In this document: positions 49,018 through 61,423 of the stretch, piece after piece
Layout of the letters: each line of letters starts with the position of its first letter
How positions within the stretch are numbered: the stretch's first letter is position 1
Origin: Megalopta genalis
Taxonomy: Eukaryota > Arthropoda > Insecta > Hymenoptera > Halictidae
DNA length: 64,000 nucleotides
Assembly: GCF_051020955.1 (NCBI RefSeq)
Contig: NC_135013.1
Span: 36,471,302 to 36,535,301 of the forward strand
Direction of reading: 5' to 3'
Program-made: the position numbers and the translations under genes
The notes under the pieces: model-generated
What the model was told of the DNA's origin: nothing
Database searches by the model: none
What the model saw: only the letters and a program-made list of their open reading frames with translations

Positions 49018-50826
49018 TTCTTAATGTACACTGCTACAAAATAAGTAATGTACATAATTACTTGTAAATAATAATTCCAAATAGTTTTGTATTTCAATAT
49101 AATGTCAAAGACTTATTGTTTATTGAAAAGCTTTCTAAGTTAGTTGAAGTAAATAATTCGGTAATCATGAGAAAAGAATATATATTTTCAAAAAATATCG
49201 AAATAAAAAAAATGTTTGTAATCTTCATAGAGAAGGTACTGTTTACTCCAACATTTCTGAGTATTACAAAATCTCTTGTGGTACGTAGTAACAGGTATTA
49301 CTATCTGCGAGTGACCTGATAAGGTAATATGAAAGTGTGAAATTTGTCATTACGATAATATAGGACTCGATTCAGTGTACCATGTAATTATAAATCATCA
49401 ACATTTACAATGTTTCTAGCTAGTTGGTGCGATCTTTGATCTGTCATCACAAGCATTCGCTTCGTTATTACCTTTTGTTAATTGAAAGGGCAACAACTTG
49501 AAGCACAACCATACAGAACAACGTTTATTTGACGTAGTACGAAAACGCACTAACGGAAAAATTTGCGCAGCCTGTACGTTCTAGAGTAAAAGCCGTAAAA
49601 GCACATTGACCCCTAGAATGAGTGCGACTGTTTTAACAATAGATGTCGCGATTTCAATTTTTCACCAAAACCCACGTCTTTTTATGGATGTTCTATCTCA
49701 CTTTTTTCAATCTTTTTTTTATGGAATATAGTATGTATAATTTAATAAACGATTTTTTTTAGAAGTCTAGTCAATGTGGAAACATGAATCAATGTGAATA
49801 ATCATGCGAAACATGCGTCTATTTCTACACACGGACTATATACATATACCAAAGACAAGATTTCTGTCGAAATCTTTTATATTCATAATCTCATATTGAG
49901 AGAGCTTGATTTCCTACATAAAATGCAGTACATTGTACATATGTATGTCGTTTTCATTTCTCTCTTTAAATTATATACTGGATTATTGAATAGAGGAAGA
50001 TGAAATTAGAAAGTGCGCAGTAATATTCAAGATGTAGTCCTCACTTTCTCAACACTCCGACACCAACATGTTTTTATACCAGTGATCATCGATTCTCAAT
50101 ACAGAATAGAGAACCATCGACGAATCAATGTTGAGCCGAGGGCAACAAAGTTTTCTACTGGTTGAAAATAAAGAATTGGAAAGTAAAAAAATCCATGTTT
50201 TCATGTTTTGAATGTGCTTCTAATTTTAAAAAGATTAATTTGAGCTTACTAGAAATAGAATGGCAACAACTATATTTTTACTTCGATGACAATGAGAAGG
50301 CAAAATATAAATATTTTCATTGTAATAAAATGTGGAAACATATTTGATCAAAGAAAAACACAAGTAATGAATACGAATTCCCTACTTTAAGACAAGTATT
50401 AGATATAATTTTCTGTTTTCCTCCATAATGCAAAATAAATTGCACGCTCGTAATATTTATACTAATCATTTAATCTCGAGATATTTATATTTGAGTACAA
50501 TTGAATTTATGTTGCATTAAACCGAAGTGTCGAGTTCACGTATATGCGAATGGTGAGCAAGGGTGCACGCGTAGCGCTGGTACATACTCGCATGCATACA
50601 CATGTATATATGTATGCCAAGTTATCAAAATTTCATCACTCCACCTCAGACGGTGCTGAAGTAGGAAATTCTCAAATCTTACATCACTATCACTGTCTAC
50701 ATTACCGTGAACTATGGACCGAGAGCGCGAACGCGGAGTGGACACTAGACGATCATTCAAACATTCAACGATCAAAGAGAATAGTATATGAACATCAGAC
50801 TCTAAATAGCAAACAATCATTGAAAA
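49018..50826. other. Intergenic region between Ro60 (-) and the RING gene (+)
   Basis: Divergent upstream region of 1.8 kb. A small frame at 50162-50347 has two scattered Cys/His pairs but no family signature, so I do not call it a gene. CpG density rises at 50530-50760 just before the RING gene, which suggests its promoter or 5'UTR. Confidence 0.4.
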
Positions 50827-52236
50827 ATGGAAGATAAAGTATGTATATGCATTTACTACTTCTTTTTTCCTATTTTTATTATTATTCTTGATCACATATT
50901 AAAATCTTAACTTTGAGTAGATCGTATTTACAGGATTGTAAGTTAATTTTAATGTATTCCATTGATGTTCATAGTTTATACGTTTGCAGGAATGGTATGA
51001 GAGATTAACTAAAGTGTTGGAATGCCCGGTATGTTTAGTAATACCGGAATCATCTATTTTCATATGCTCGAAAGGACATTCAATTTGCGATCTGTGTAGG
51101 ATACAATTAAAAAAATGTCCAATATGTACTAGTGATTTTTTAGAAGATGTGGCCAGAAATTTTGTGGCACAAGATTTGGTATCCACTTTGGAACAATTAA
51201 AGGTTTTATATTCATATTATTTTGTTTACATTAATACTTGAGATCTAGCAAAAGTCAAAGTTTTTTTATATTTTTATTTTTCCTAATGTGTGAAATTACC
51301 GATTATCGCATACTTACAATTTTTTTTATAGTTTTTGTCTTTGTGTTTTAAAACAATACATTTTACCTTGTCAAGTTTTACAATTTCTAGTTATGTATAG
51401 AAGAGGAGGAGAAAAAAGATATTAAATCCCAAACTGACCAGAGTGTACAGACTAAATATATAGTCCATTCTGTTCATACACAAACAGATAATATCAAAAT
51501 TAATAAATTATCATCTGTCCACACTCAAACAAATATTACAATGAAGAAAAGTTGCAATTTGCAAAATAATGCAAAAAAACCACATCCCTGTTGTATGATA
51601 GGTTCTTGCAAATATAATGCCAGCCATGAAAAATTGGTACTACACTTAAGGCATTTTCACAGACAACATTTTCTTGAAGTATTCAAATCACTATATATCA
51701 TTCATTTTTAATATTTTAGTGTAACAGTTGTTTGTACAATGTTCCATTTTTAGGAATCCCAATTTTCAAAAATATTTCCAAAAACATTTTTAGTACATAC
51801 TAATGAATTTCCTACACAAATAGATTTTGCTTTTTCAGTAAATAATATGGTTATAATTTTTTTGAAATTTATAATCCGTAAAGGATCTTTAAAATGTTGT
51901 GTAGTGTTTATAAACAAGGGGGCTTCATTGCCTCTATTAGGGTATGAAGCTAAAATTATAAGTGAGGCTTATTATGAGAATTATTATGGTAAGGTAAGCT
52001 GCTTCCGTTAATACCAATTTTCAATAATCAAGATTTTAAATCCTATGTTGTTGTAAATTGAAATCAGAAGATGTATTTTCACAAATTAGGTGAAACCGTA
52101 TACTATACTACAACATGATACAGCAAACATATATGATGTTTGTTTTCATGCAAATCAAATGTCTAACATAGTCAAGACTGAATCATTTCACTTAATCTTC
52201 ACAGTAGGGACTGTGAAATCAAATGCTGTGGAATAA
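50827..52236 (+). CDS. SINA/SIAH-like RING-finger protein (probable E3 ubiquitin ligase)
   Basis: Exons are 50827-50838, 50990-51202, 51391-51678, 51754-51993 and 52090-52236, all phase 0, giving 299 aa. The first exon is tiny (MEDK) before a GTATGT donor. A C3HC4 RING has C16, C19, C30, H34, C37, C40, C47 and C50. The third exon is rich in Gln, Thr and His (repeated HTQT) and then carries a Cys/His cluster (CCMIGSCKYNASHEKLVLHLRHFH) like the zinc fingers next to SIAH RINGs. Exons 4-5 resemble the TRAF-like substrate-binding domain of SINA proteins but are strongly diverged. The expected role is recruiting E2 enzymes to ubiquitinate substrates, which I infer from fold only. It is not the canonical, highly conserved sina gene, but more like the fast-evolving sina-like paralogues of insects. 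The 12-nt first exon needs transcript proof. Confidence 0.82.
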
Positions 52237-53673
52237 TTAAAGTATAATATTTTCTGATCTTAAGAATATGTTGTATCATATATGTCTATTTACATGTTTA
52301 TATATATGTATTTATACACCATATTTTTAACTTGTAGGTGATAATGGAGCATAACACATAAAGAAGCTACTTTTCTATTATTTGATATTCAATTCATTAA
52401 TTAGTTTGTAAATGGATAATTGAAATATGATGTATGCAGTTACCATTTTCTATAGAGATAGTCTAAGTTGTGAAGAAGATAGTCGTGAAGTAGATAGATA
52501 GTTGTGAAGAAAATCTATCGGTATAACTAAAGTATTGAGTAAAAAATATCAATGAAGGATATAGAAGTAAACTAAATGTATCTGAATTGAATTCATACTC
52601 AATTTTTATTGAACTTGTAACATTGTGTATTTGCAAATAAATGAATTCTTAATTTCAATCTCTTCAATAAAATTATTGTTTCTGTGCATTTGTTACATTG
52701 AATTCTTTTACAAACATAATTTAATTTCATTGAACATAGTTAATTTCAAAAGATATCGTTTTCACAATTGTCTCGAAAATTGTTTTACCTTTTAATTTCT
52801 TGTGGAGAACAAACTACTTCGTATATTTACATCAAATATGTTTTTGCTTTGTTAGATTTTAATGAAAATTTCAAAACATCTAGAAAGATCATTTATTGCA
52901 AAATAACTTGGAACTTAATTATGTATGCAAATTCGGTAATAGTAAATAGAAATACGCAGTAGTAAGACTACATAGTACGATACGAAATGTATATTGTTAT
53001 TACGTATGTGTACCAACAGAATTACGTTTATATGCATATAATACCGTGTCTAAAAGTTAAAAAAAAGATGAAGAGTGAAGCAATAAAACAGAAAACATTT
53101 TTTCTTGAATTAATCTCCGAGCTTCTGATGGATCGAATCGTATCAAATTGACCGAATACGCATACCTTCCGCAATAGAAATTTCCATACATTACACGAGT
53201 TGTTTGTTCAATGGAATTTCTATGCTACGCCCTTCTTTCACATGGTTCATTGTTAATAAACAAATTATTTGATCGCCAAATTCTTTCTTCTAAGTGACTC
53301 AATTAACTGCTCGTTAATAGATTTAAAAGAACTATTCTGAAAAATCCGATAGTGCTGACTGCCACTATCACAATATTTTCATTTTCTAGCATGCGCGCAA
53401 TAAGTAGCGTAAGTAATTAATACCTATGTATTTCTAGAGCGTATTTCATAACGCTTTGGACGTATGTATTATTCGTTTTTAATGAAACGAATTCCTAAGC
53501 GGCTACGAAACCTCATGGTAGCTGTTGCATTGTAACAAATTTAACATTCTCGTCAAAACGGTCGATATTTATTGTGGTATGTTGGTTTGCTGGACTCCCT
53601 TTGTTAGCTGAATCCGCAAATCGAATAAATCCTTTTCCAATATATTTCGATAGAATATCTGTATTGCTTTCCT
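52237..53673. other. Tail-to-tail region of the RING gene and SMG7
   Basis: AT-rich DNA with 3' flanks from both sides. An AATAAA run around 52635-52670 could serve the RING transcript. Small open frames (52768-52962, 53513-53749) show no domain; the second overlaps the end of SMG7 in another frame. Confidence 0.4.
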
Positions 53674-56600
53674 TCAGGTACCTCCTTCGCGTAAAGATTT
53701 CTGTTGTTCCAAAAGCCGTTCCAAAGGAGATGGGCCAGGCCCAGACCATAAAGATTGCTGACTAAGTCGAGTTTTCGTTTGATCCTGATTTGAAACATTA
53801 CATGCTTGTGAATTAGTCCCCCATGCGCTATTACTGCTGAACAACGAATAAGTATTTCCTGTATTGATTGATTGGGAAGATTTTAAATCCACCTGCAAAA
53901 AACAACACTTTAAAATTTGCTTTTTATTAAATCAATACAATACGATACTATACTGCCGCCACCTCATGCTATGGTATACTTTATATACCATATCACCATA
54001 ACATGGGATAGAGGATGAGTACAATATTTTGTATTATACACTAAATACTTCTCGGATAGCTGAATGGTCAAAGTTGTTTGTGCTCGTAAAGTGTTTGCCA
54101 TGTTGTGAATCAGGTTGATAATTCGAGGTCCTTAACGACAACTGCGAAACCGTGTTCCCTGGATTAATAGAATCTTCCCAGTTACGGAAATTTTCGACGA
54201 CAGTCGTATCTTTAGCCCGCAACTGTGTGTCACCGCTACCGGAACCCCAGCATGGTACCGAGACCAGTGATTGTTGAGCGTCTTTCCACAAACTGAAGTT
54301 TGTACTGTCGTAATTATGAAACAACGGATAATTGTTTGCAATTTGCGATTGACTCCTCGACATGCCCATTTGGTTGGAAAACGGAAATTCCAAAATATCT
54401 GAACTTTTGTTGTATATCGACGACGATAATTGTTTCTGCGATATTTGACCGAAAGCGTTCCGCGTAGGGTCGCTTTGATTAAATTGAAACTGAAAGCTCG
54501 ATGTAGTGGTTGGACTTAATGAACTGCCTGGCACACTCGGTACATTTGAAGGTACCATGTTACCTACATGATGAAGATTCTTCTGATATGTATTCAATGT
54601 AGACAAACTTGAAGCGTTTACAATGGCCGAGCTATTCAAACTCACTGGATTATGCAAAATTGTGCTCGATCTGAGATTGGTTTTCCCAACATTTTGCTGC
54701 TGAATTGCAGCCATACTGTGATTCTGTTGAACATCCAAATTATGAGGTTGCTGCTGTATATTCAAATTCTGTTGCAGCACGACATTTCCAGTCTGTTGAG
54801 TGTTTATGTGAGAGTTATGCGACACAGCTGACATTACATTTTGTTGGTTGGAGGATGGAAGATGTCCAATATTTTGATGTATTAAAGAATTTTGAGATAT
54901 ATTCTGAATTTGCATTCTCTGATGTAGAGGTCTGCTTTGGCCCGACGCATGTTGCAAACTAATATTCTGAGACATCGGTTGTTGTCCAGAATTCGAAGCG
55001 AAATGTCCCTGCTGCATAGAATAATTCGTCGTGTTTCCTATTTGATTAGTTATATAATTTTTCGCAAACTGAGGGTTTTGTACATTAAATGGTGGAGTTT
55101 GATAACAAATGGTTCCTAAGCATGGAGACACGCCTGATATCGGTATCGTGGGCAGATTTCCAGAAGGTTGTTGCTGGTCTTTCGTAGGAAGATGATTGAT
55201 TTGCGTGAGTTGCAAAACAGTATGCTGCGATTTTGCTGGTTTCGTTTGATTCGGAGGGGAAACGATTGGATTTTGTACGGTGGTCGTTGGAAAAGATATC
55301 AACGGTAGTCGGTTCTGAGCAGTAGTCAACGTAGCTGTAGACACAACAGGTACATTGGCCGGTTTCAATGTTTCCCCAGTAATCAGAGTGCCCTTGCTTC
55401 CTGCAGGTAAACTTTTCACTGGTGATGTCGAGCTTACATTACCCTTTTTCTCATTTTCCTCTTCGATGACTAGCGGCGATACGTTCTTGAAGGTAACTTG
55501 CTTCTGCTCAGTTTCGGCACGCCGCATAATAGCCTGCATTGCTATATTTTGTCTTGGTTTTCTTGACACAGATATAGGTGCTGTCACGTTGACTTCGAAA
55601 TTGTTCGATTCTGTATGAGCGATCAACGAGTCCTTATTTCGCTCCAACGAACTTTGAGGTTTCAGAATGCCTATTTTCTTGTCTAATAAAGTGTTCTCCA
55701 ACAGTATGTCGACATCTGCAGAACCTTTGCTGCTGGCAGACTCGGAAAGAACCGGACTGGCCGATACAACAGACAACCTTTCCTTGTTCAGACTAAGTTC
55801 TTCCAGTTCTTTCATCAACTCATTACTCGGACCGTTACCTTCACTCATAGAACTGAATTTATTATCACCTTTTTCCCCTCCTATCGTGATAGCGATCAAG
55901 GCGGAACCATTTATTCTGAAATGTGTCAGAGAATGACCCAAACACAGAATACGAATTGCGCGTAACTTGTTGGAAGCCTCGACATCGCTTTCCAAGTCGG
56001 TGTTCGTAAATTTCAGACACTCAAGACTTTTCTCCAATGGTAAGAAACCTTGTAAATCACGGTCTTCTGGCAGTGGTACATTCACGTATTGATCGTAAGC
56101 GAAATCAACCACACAATTTTGTAAGGAATTCAATAATACACAAAGACTGGGCCAGATCTGAAGTCTCGACGTAAAAGCAACTTCTTCCAAAACTGTGGGC
56201 TTCGTGTGAATCCAATCAAGGCACAGTTTTATAGAAGGCAAAGCGAAATATTCGACAATAGAATTCTTGATTGTGTAGACAGGCAATAATAAAGCAGACA
56301 GACTCCCAGCAATGAGATCTAAAATGCAATCTCGGGCTACTTTCTCGTCAAACGTTAAGTGTTCCTTTCCTAATGGTTCGGTGCTGCCCATAACGATATT
56401 TGTTGTATGTTCCAAGGCATACAAATTAATTACAAACATCTGTACAAGCACCCACGAACTGAAGCTTTCTGTCGCTACCAAAGCCGTTAATGTTTCAGTC
56501 AACAATTTCGTGTAGCTGGATGCGATCTTGACGTTTCCAAGATTATGGATAACACCATGCAGTTTTAAGAAGACTGCTATGTATTCCTGGGACGTTAATT

Positions 56601-57468
56601 TAGTTTTTCCTTCAATGTTTACTGATGTGTCGTTTAAAGCCGAAGATAACATTTTTGCCAGATTTGTGGTAGCGACAGGAAACGGATGTTTTACAGCAAC
56701 AGACCGTGTGTAATGAAACACAGTTCCCAATTTATTGCCACGTGATGCTTCCAAAAGAGCTAGCTGGTTGTATGGTTGTCCACTGGATGGTGACAATGAT
56801 ACGGCATGTCTATAGAATAGCTCTGCTTGTTTACTTTCATTTCTGTAGCGAGCAATATCTCCCAAATGTACTAAACAATACTGACACGCGTAAAAACACG
56901 ATGATCTATGAGGCACCGACAAGTTCTCAACAGCTTTCCATGGAGAAGTACATCCATAAACATAGCCTTTTCTACAAAATAAGTTTTGTTATACAGTGGA
57001 TTTCTAGTAAAATTCATATTTATCTAATTACCTTCTAAATGGTAAATCTAAATCGAATGCTGTACAAATTTCCTGTAACAATGTCAAATAAAAACCGCTT
57101 GCTGCTTCCAAGCACCAGCTGAGCAAAGCCTGAGATTCTCCTCGTTTTGGATTTTTTCTATCTTTTGCTTGTGATTGCAAAGTTGCTATATAATTCTTGA
57201 ATCCAAGATTCCAAAGTTCCTGTTCTACCTTTCTATCCAATGCATATTCCAGATCCAAAATGAGAACTTGTTGATATATTTTTTGTAATTGCTGTTGGCA
57301 TACCCATGCATCACTATCATTTAGAAGATCTTTACAACGTTGAACTTTATCCTTTAGTGGCTCGGCTTTTCTAGTAATTATATTTATTAAATAAGTTTTA
57401 GAGAAACATTGAACACATGTTTTTTTTTTTACTTACTTTAAAGCTTGTACGGCTGCGTTTAGGCCCAT
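53674..57468 (-). CDS. SMG7: SMG7 (EST1-like nonsense-mediated mRNA decay factor), 4 coding exons
   Basis: Minus-strand exons are 57468-57437, 57370-57032, 56971-54049 and 53892-53674, in phase, giving 1170 aa (human 1137). SMG7 binds phosphorylated UPF1 and recruits deadenylation and decay enzymes in cytoplasmic foci. The start MGLNAAVQAL aligns with the family N-terminus. The 14-3-3-like fold spans roughly residues 1-230. The two human phosphoserine-binding residues, K66 and R163, correspond to K69 (in WNLGFKN) and R165 (in GDIARYR). An alpha-helical region with the QGFLPLEKS segment follows. A long, poorly conserved part rich in Gln, Asn and Ser then leads to the proline-containing C-terminal motif SLWSGPGPSPLERLLEQQ, which matches the end of human SMG7 and marks it as SMG7 rather than SMG5 or SMG6. 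The middle exon, 2.9 kb, carries most of the protein. Confidence 0.94.
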
Positions 57469-58558
57469 ATTCCGTGCACCTTGACTCGTTAATGCAACAC
57501 GGTTTACCTATGTAAATAAGGGGTTAACCTCAGATTGTGTTATACTTAACAAATACTAGAAATTAAATTGTACAACAATTAGTTATTTACTATCTTACAA
57601 TATTGGATACATACGTGTTCATAGCCAAATGGGTTTGTTTGCGTGAAATATGTACGTTAAAGTCATTGTCACATAAAAACTTCATAATTTTGTCAGGTTA
57701 CAGAAATTCAACACAATGCACTAAATTTTAATTACCGATCTTCTTCCAATTTTAGTTTATTCGTAACATACGAATCATTTATTATTTAACATGCGAAAGA
57801 TATTAATTAATACTATGTTTATCGATCAAATTACAAATTGAATCGATTAATCCGAGCGATTACGCATGTTTTCTCGTTATACGAATATTTTCTAGAATTA
57901 TACGAAAGCATAGAATCATTACACTGACAGAAACATTCAAACACAGAATTCTTGAAAAAAAGAAAAACAAAATTTTGTCGACCGTTTCACTCAATACGGT
58001 TTATTCAACTGACGAAAGTCAATGTGTATTACAATTAAAAATCTAGGTTAACTGTGGCACAATGATAATAACGTTATAAAGGTAGTGTGTAACTAGCTCG
58101 CTAAATATCAAACTGATAGCTAACTTTCGATTTAAGCATAGTATCAATTTAAAGTTCATTACAGAACCTAGTTTAAAGCGAAATAAGAACTTACATTCAC
58201 ATATTTACATTAAGAAAAAGCATAAGATTCACCGCATTACTGATATGTACTTCACAGTAATGAAAAACTGTACCGCCCTTGCGTTAAACATCTCAGTTAC
58301 TTTCCGTGAAAAACATCAAAATTTTCGATGGTCACGAACAAGGCTTGTAAAAACATACTGTTAAGATGCGCGCAAAGAAAATATTGGAATGTCAAAAATT
58401 GTGTTGGAAGGATATTTTAGAAAATCATGCGAGGTTTCCTTCGGGGCCATGAATTTGAATGAATTGACGATTATACAACTTGAAATGTAAGGTTAGAAAC
58501 GGTCTGTGTGGTCAAACAATTTTACTGTACATATTGTGTATATGTACTAGTGTCGAGA
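57469..58558. promoter_or_regulatory. Shared upstream region between SMG7 (-) and NUBPL (+)
   Basis: The two start codons point away from each other, 1.09 kb apart. The exon holding the SMG7 start appears to begin at an acceptor near 57510, so at least one SMG7 5'UTR exon lies further right in this stretch. The interval is AT-rich with scattered short CpG spots. I see no coding sequence, clear TATA box or tandem repeat. It may act as a bidirectional promoter, which is inference from layout. Confidence 0.45.
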
Positions 58559-59853
58559 ATGTCGCCGTTAGTTTCTGTCTTTAACAAATATTTCACACGT
58601 CTCCGATATCATCATAGAAACGTGAAGAATCATCGTTTCTTGTCATTAGTATGTACTAGTATAACTTCATATACATTTAAAAATTTTCTCCATTAAAGTC
58701 CGATAAGTTAATGTCATTCGATTGTTTTCAAAGACACGTGGTTAGAGTTGATATACACTGTGACAAGATTAGTAACGAGATTGTTTCAATACGCAACTTT
58801 TACAAAAACTAAATTATTCTTCAACAGGTTTTCTCTGTTTAGAGTCACTCTCATTATCATGATGAAGGGAGGCAAAAAGAAATCGAAGCAAAACGGAGGG
58901 AATCAATGGCACGTGGTCTTCCAAAACAGAAACCTTTGAAAGGAGTCAAGCAAATTATTGTTGTTTCTTCTGCAAAGGGTGGCGTCGGAAAATCTACAAC
59001 TGCAGTAAATTTAGCAACTGCCTTAAAAATTATTGAACCACAGAAGTCTATTGGTTTACTAGATGCCGATATATTTGGTCCTTCTATACCTCTAATGATG
59101 AACATAAAACAGTCTCCTATAATTAACAACAGTAATCTTATGGAACCAGTTGTAAATTATGGAGTAAAATGGTAGAAACTACAATTCTATGGTTTGCATG
59201 GACTTCTAATTGTTTTAATTGCTTTCTGTAATTCTTCTTTATGTATAGCATGTCTATGGGTTTTCTAATTGATGATAAATCTCCTGTAATATGGAGAGGA
59301 TTAATGGTAATGAGTGCGATTCAAAAATTATTGTATCAAGTAGCATGGGATCCTTTGGACTATCTTGTTATCGATACTCCACCAGGAACAGGAGATACAC
59401 ACCTTTCATTAATACAGAATATTCCTGTAACCGGAGCATTGTTGATAACTACACCTCAGAAAGCTGCTTTAGAAGTATCCAGAAGAGGACTTAACATGTT
59501 TAAACAGTTGGATATTCCAATAATTGGAATTGTTGAAAATATGAGCAGCATTATATGTCCTAAATGCGACAATGAAATAGCTCTTTATGATGATGGGGTG
59601 AAAACTATGGCTTCTGAACTTGGTACTAATCTTATAAATTTCAATATCTATTAATCTACATATATAATTTCTTGTATTTGTTCTAGGTGTGCGAGTCTTA
59701 CAATCAATACCTGTATCTAAAGATATTGCACAAAGTTGTGACATTGGTAAACCAATTGTGTTATCTGTTCCAGAAAGTATTCAAGCCTGTGCATACAAAG
59801 ACTTGGCAAAATGCATAATTTCGTTTCTGACTAATGAATCGGTACAAAAGTAG
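58559..59853 (+). CDS. NUBPL: NUBPL/Ind1, mitochondrial Fe-S P-loop ATPase for complex I assembly
   Basis: Exons are 58559-58648, 58843-59171, 59249-59622 and 59687-59853, giving 319 aa, the same length as the human protein. It delivers 4Fe-4S clusters to respiratory complex I in the mitochondrial matrix. Exon 1 encodes an Arg/His-rich, acid-free leader (MSPLVSVFNKYFTRLRYHHR), a good mitochondrial presequence, and ends at a GTATGT donor. Exon 2 carries RGLPKQKPLKGVKQIIVVSS and the deviant Walker A KGGVGKS (75-81), then LLDADIFGPSIP. Exon 3 has CMSMGFLIDD, WRGLMVMSAI, the Walker B-like DYLVIDTPPGTGD and the cluster-binding C243-P-K-C246. Exon 4 encodes VRVLQSIPVS..SCDIGKPIV. A longer-looking open frame starting at 58748 was set aside because it is out of frame with the Walker A exon. 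All domains needed for function are present. Confidence 0.93.
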
Positions 59854-60337
59854 CATTATTTATAATGACTATAAAAATTTATCACTGCTAAAAATATTCG
59901 TTCCTTTTTTACAATATTCAAGTTCTTCTCCTAATCCCCACTTAGTTCGATAGTTTTCCCCCTCCTGTACCAATTGTATGAAGTGGAACACGTACATCAA
60001 CTTGGATCCGTTTCTATATGACTCATCACAAGATCGCATATTGCATTATATATTTGTTACCTTCAGTCACATTCACATGCTGAACTGATTCAGATAATAC
60101 AACGCGTTTAAATGCTGGAAAGTAAGTTTAATAGAAGAGATTTATCTTAAATTCTTCTATTTTAATGAAACTTTATTTTAGAATAAAATAATTTTGAACA
60201 TTCTCAACATCGAAAGTATCAAACGTGTTCATGTAAGCCTAGTTTATAGAAAAGTATAGCACTGCCTTTCGTTTGGTCAGCTTATTAGTTCTTTTACGCC
60301 ATTCTTTCTTTGCTAGTTCTCAGATGCAATTTACAAG
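59854..60337 (+). other. NUBPL 3' flank and sulfiredoxin 5' flank
   Basis: AT-rich spacer of 484 bp between two co-directed genes. No open frame with recognisable content, repeat or clear core promoter motif is seen. It must hold the NUBPL polyadenylation site and the sulfiredoxin promoter or 5'UTR. Confidence 0.4.
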
Positions 60338-60789
60338 ATGGACAACTCAATATCTACAAGCATCCATTCTGATGTAAATGCTGAAGTCTATGATGTGCCA
60401 ATGGAAGTAATTATCAGACCTATTCCTCCCATAGTGGATGAAGAGAAGGTTCAAAGTCTAATGAACACTTTAGAATGTCCAAAGACGGAATCGTCTGTAC
60501 CACCAATCGATGTTCTGTGGATCAAAGGTAGCGAAGGTAATATGATTTCCATTATTGCTTTGTTTGGCTTAAAAGGAAATTAACATGTATGTATATTGGT
60601 TCATATTATTGTATTATTTCAATTTTTCTCTTTGCTATAGGTGGTAATTATTATTACTCCTTTGGTGGATGCCATCGATATACAGCTCACCAGAGACTTG
60701 GAAAATCGTTCATTAAGGCAAAATTAATACAATCAACGATAACAGATTTGAAAACGTATCTTGGTGCCTCAACACCAAACTTAAAATAA
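60338..60789 (+). CDS. SRXN1: Sulfiredoxin
   Basis: Exons 60338-60536 and 60641-60789 give 115 aa. Sulfiredoxin uses ATP to reduce the over-oxidised sulfinic cysteine of 2-Cys peroxiredoxins, restoring peroxide defence. The N-terminal part has VIIRPIPP and SVPPIDVLWIKGSEG, which is the family substrate/ATP segment. The second exon gives GGNYYYSFGGCHRYTAHQRL with the single catalytic cysteine C77 in FGGCHR, then the conserved ending AKLIQSTITDLKTYLGAS. The short length and the lack of a leader suggest a cytosolic enzyme. It follows NUBPL in the same direction by 485 bp and is tail to tail with ATF6. Confidence 0.95.
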
Positions 60790-61423
60790 TTTATAATATA
60801 TTTTACTATTTCTTAAAAATGCTCTGCACTATATTGTAAATATAAGACAAATTAATTTTGTATCAGTTTTAGTACCGTTATTAGTATCGGTATCAATTGT
60901 AACAAGAATTCATTTTCTGAAACTCAAATAAGTTGTACGCAAAGTTATACAAAGATTCATTTTTATATATAAATGTGAAAATGTACGTGCTAATTATGTA
61001 TTTCTATGTAAGTGCAAAAATGGAAAGATCTAAATAAAAACTTATCACAGCATACCACTTACAGTTAAATCGTTTGCTTGTGACGTTTCTTTACAAATTT
61101 TATCTTTTAAGAAGATAATTTTATAATGCACACAATGTACAATATTACGTACATTGTCTAAATATCTATATCATTTAGTTTAAACATATTTGTAATGCAA
61201 TACTTAATATTATTATTACGTGTTATCCTTAACACAAATGTGTTTATTAAAAAATTTGTTAAGATTAACTTTTTAAAAAATTATGTTTAGTCAACCTATT
61301 TAAATTGTCTATAGCAAATCTGTCTACCGAATTTATGATTTATTTATAAGTATTATTTCATATCGGCCATTTGAACTCTACTCATGTACAATTTCGCATA
61401 GAAACTATCACACGACCAAAGAT
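60790..61423. other. Tail-to-tail 3'UTR region of sulfiredoxin and ATF6
   Basis: Very AT-rich with no coding stretch. It holds the 3' flanks of two convergent genes, including an AATAAA at about 61033 on the + strand that could end the sulfiredoxin transcript. Overlap of the two transcripts is possible. Confidence 0.4.

Noticed and set aside
50162..50347. Small frame with CFEC and HC pairs resembling a zinc finger
   Set aside because: Spacing does not fit a known finger and there is no partner exon.
58748..58939. Open frame overlapping NUBPL exon 2 as an alternative start
   Set aside because: It is in a different frame from the Walker A region and would need a 15-bp intron to join; the exon at 58559-58648 fits in phase and encodes a good presequence.
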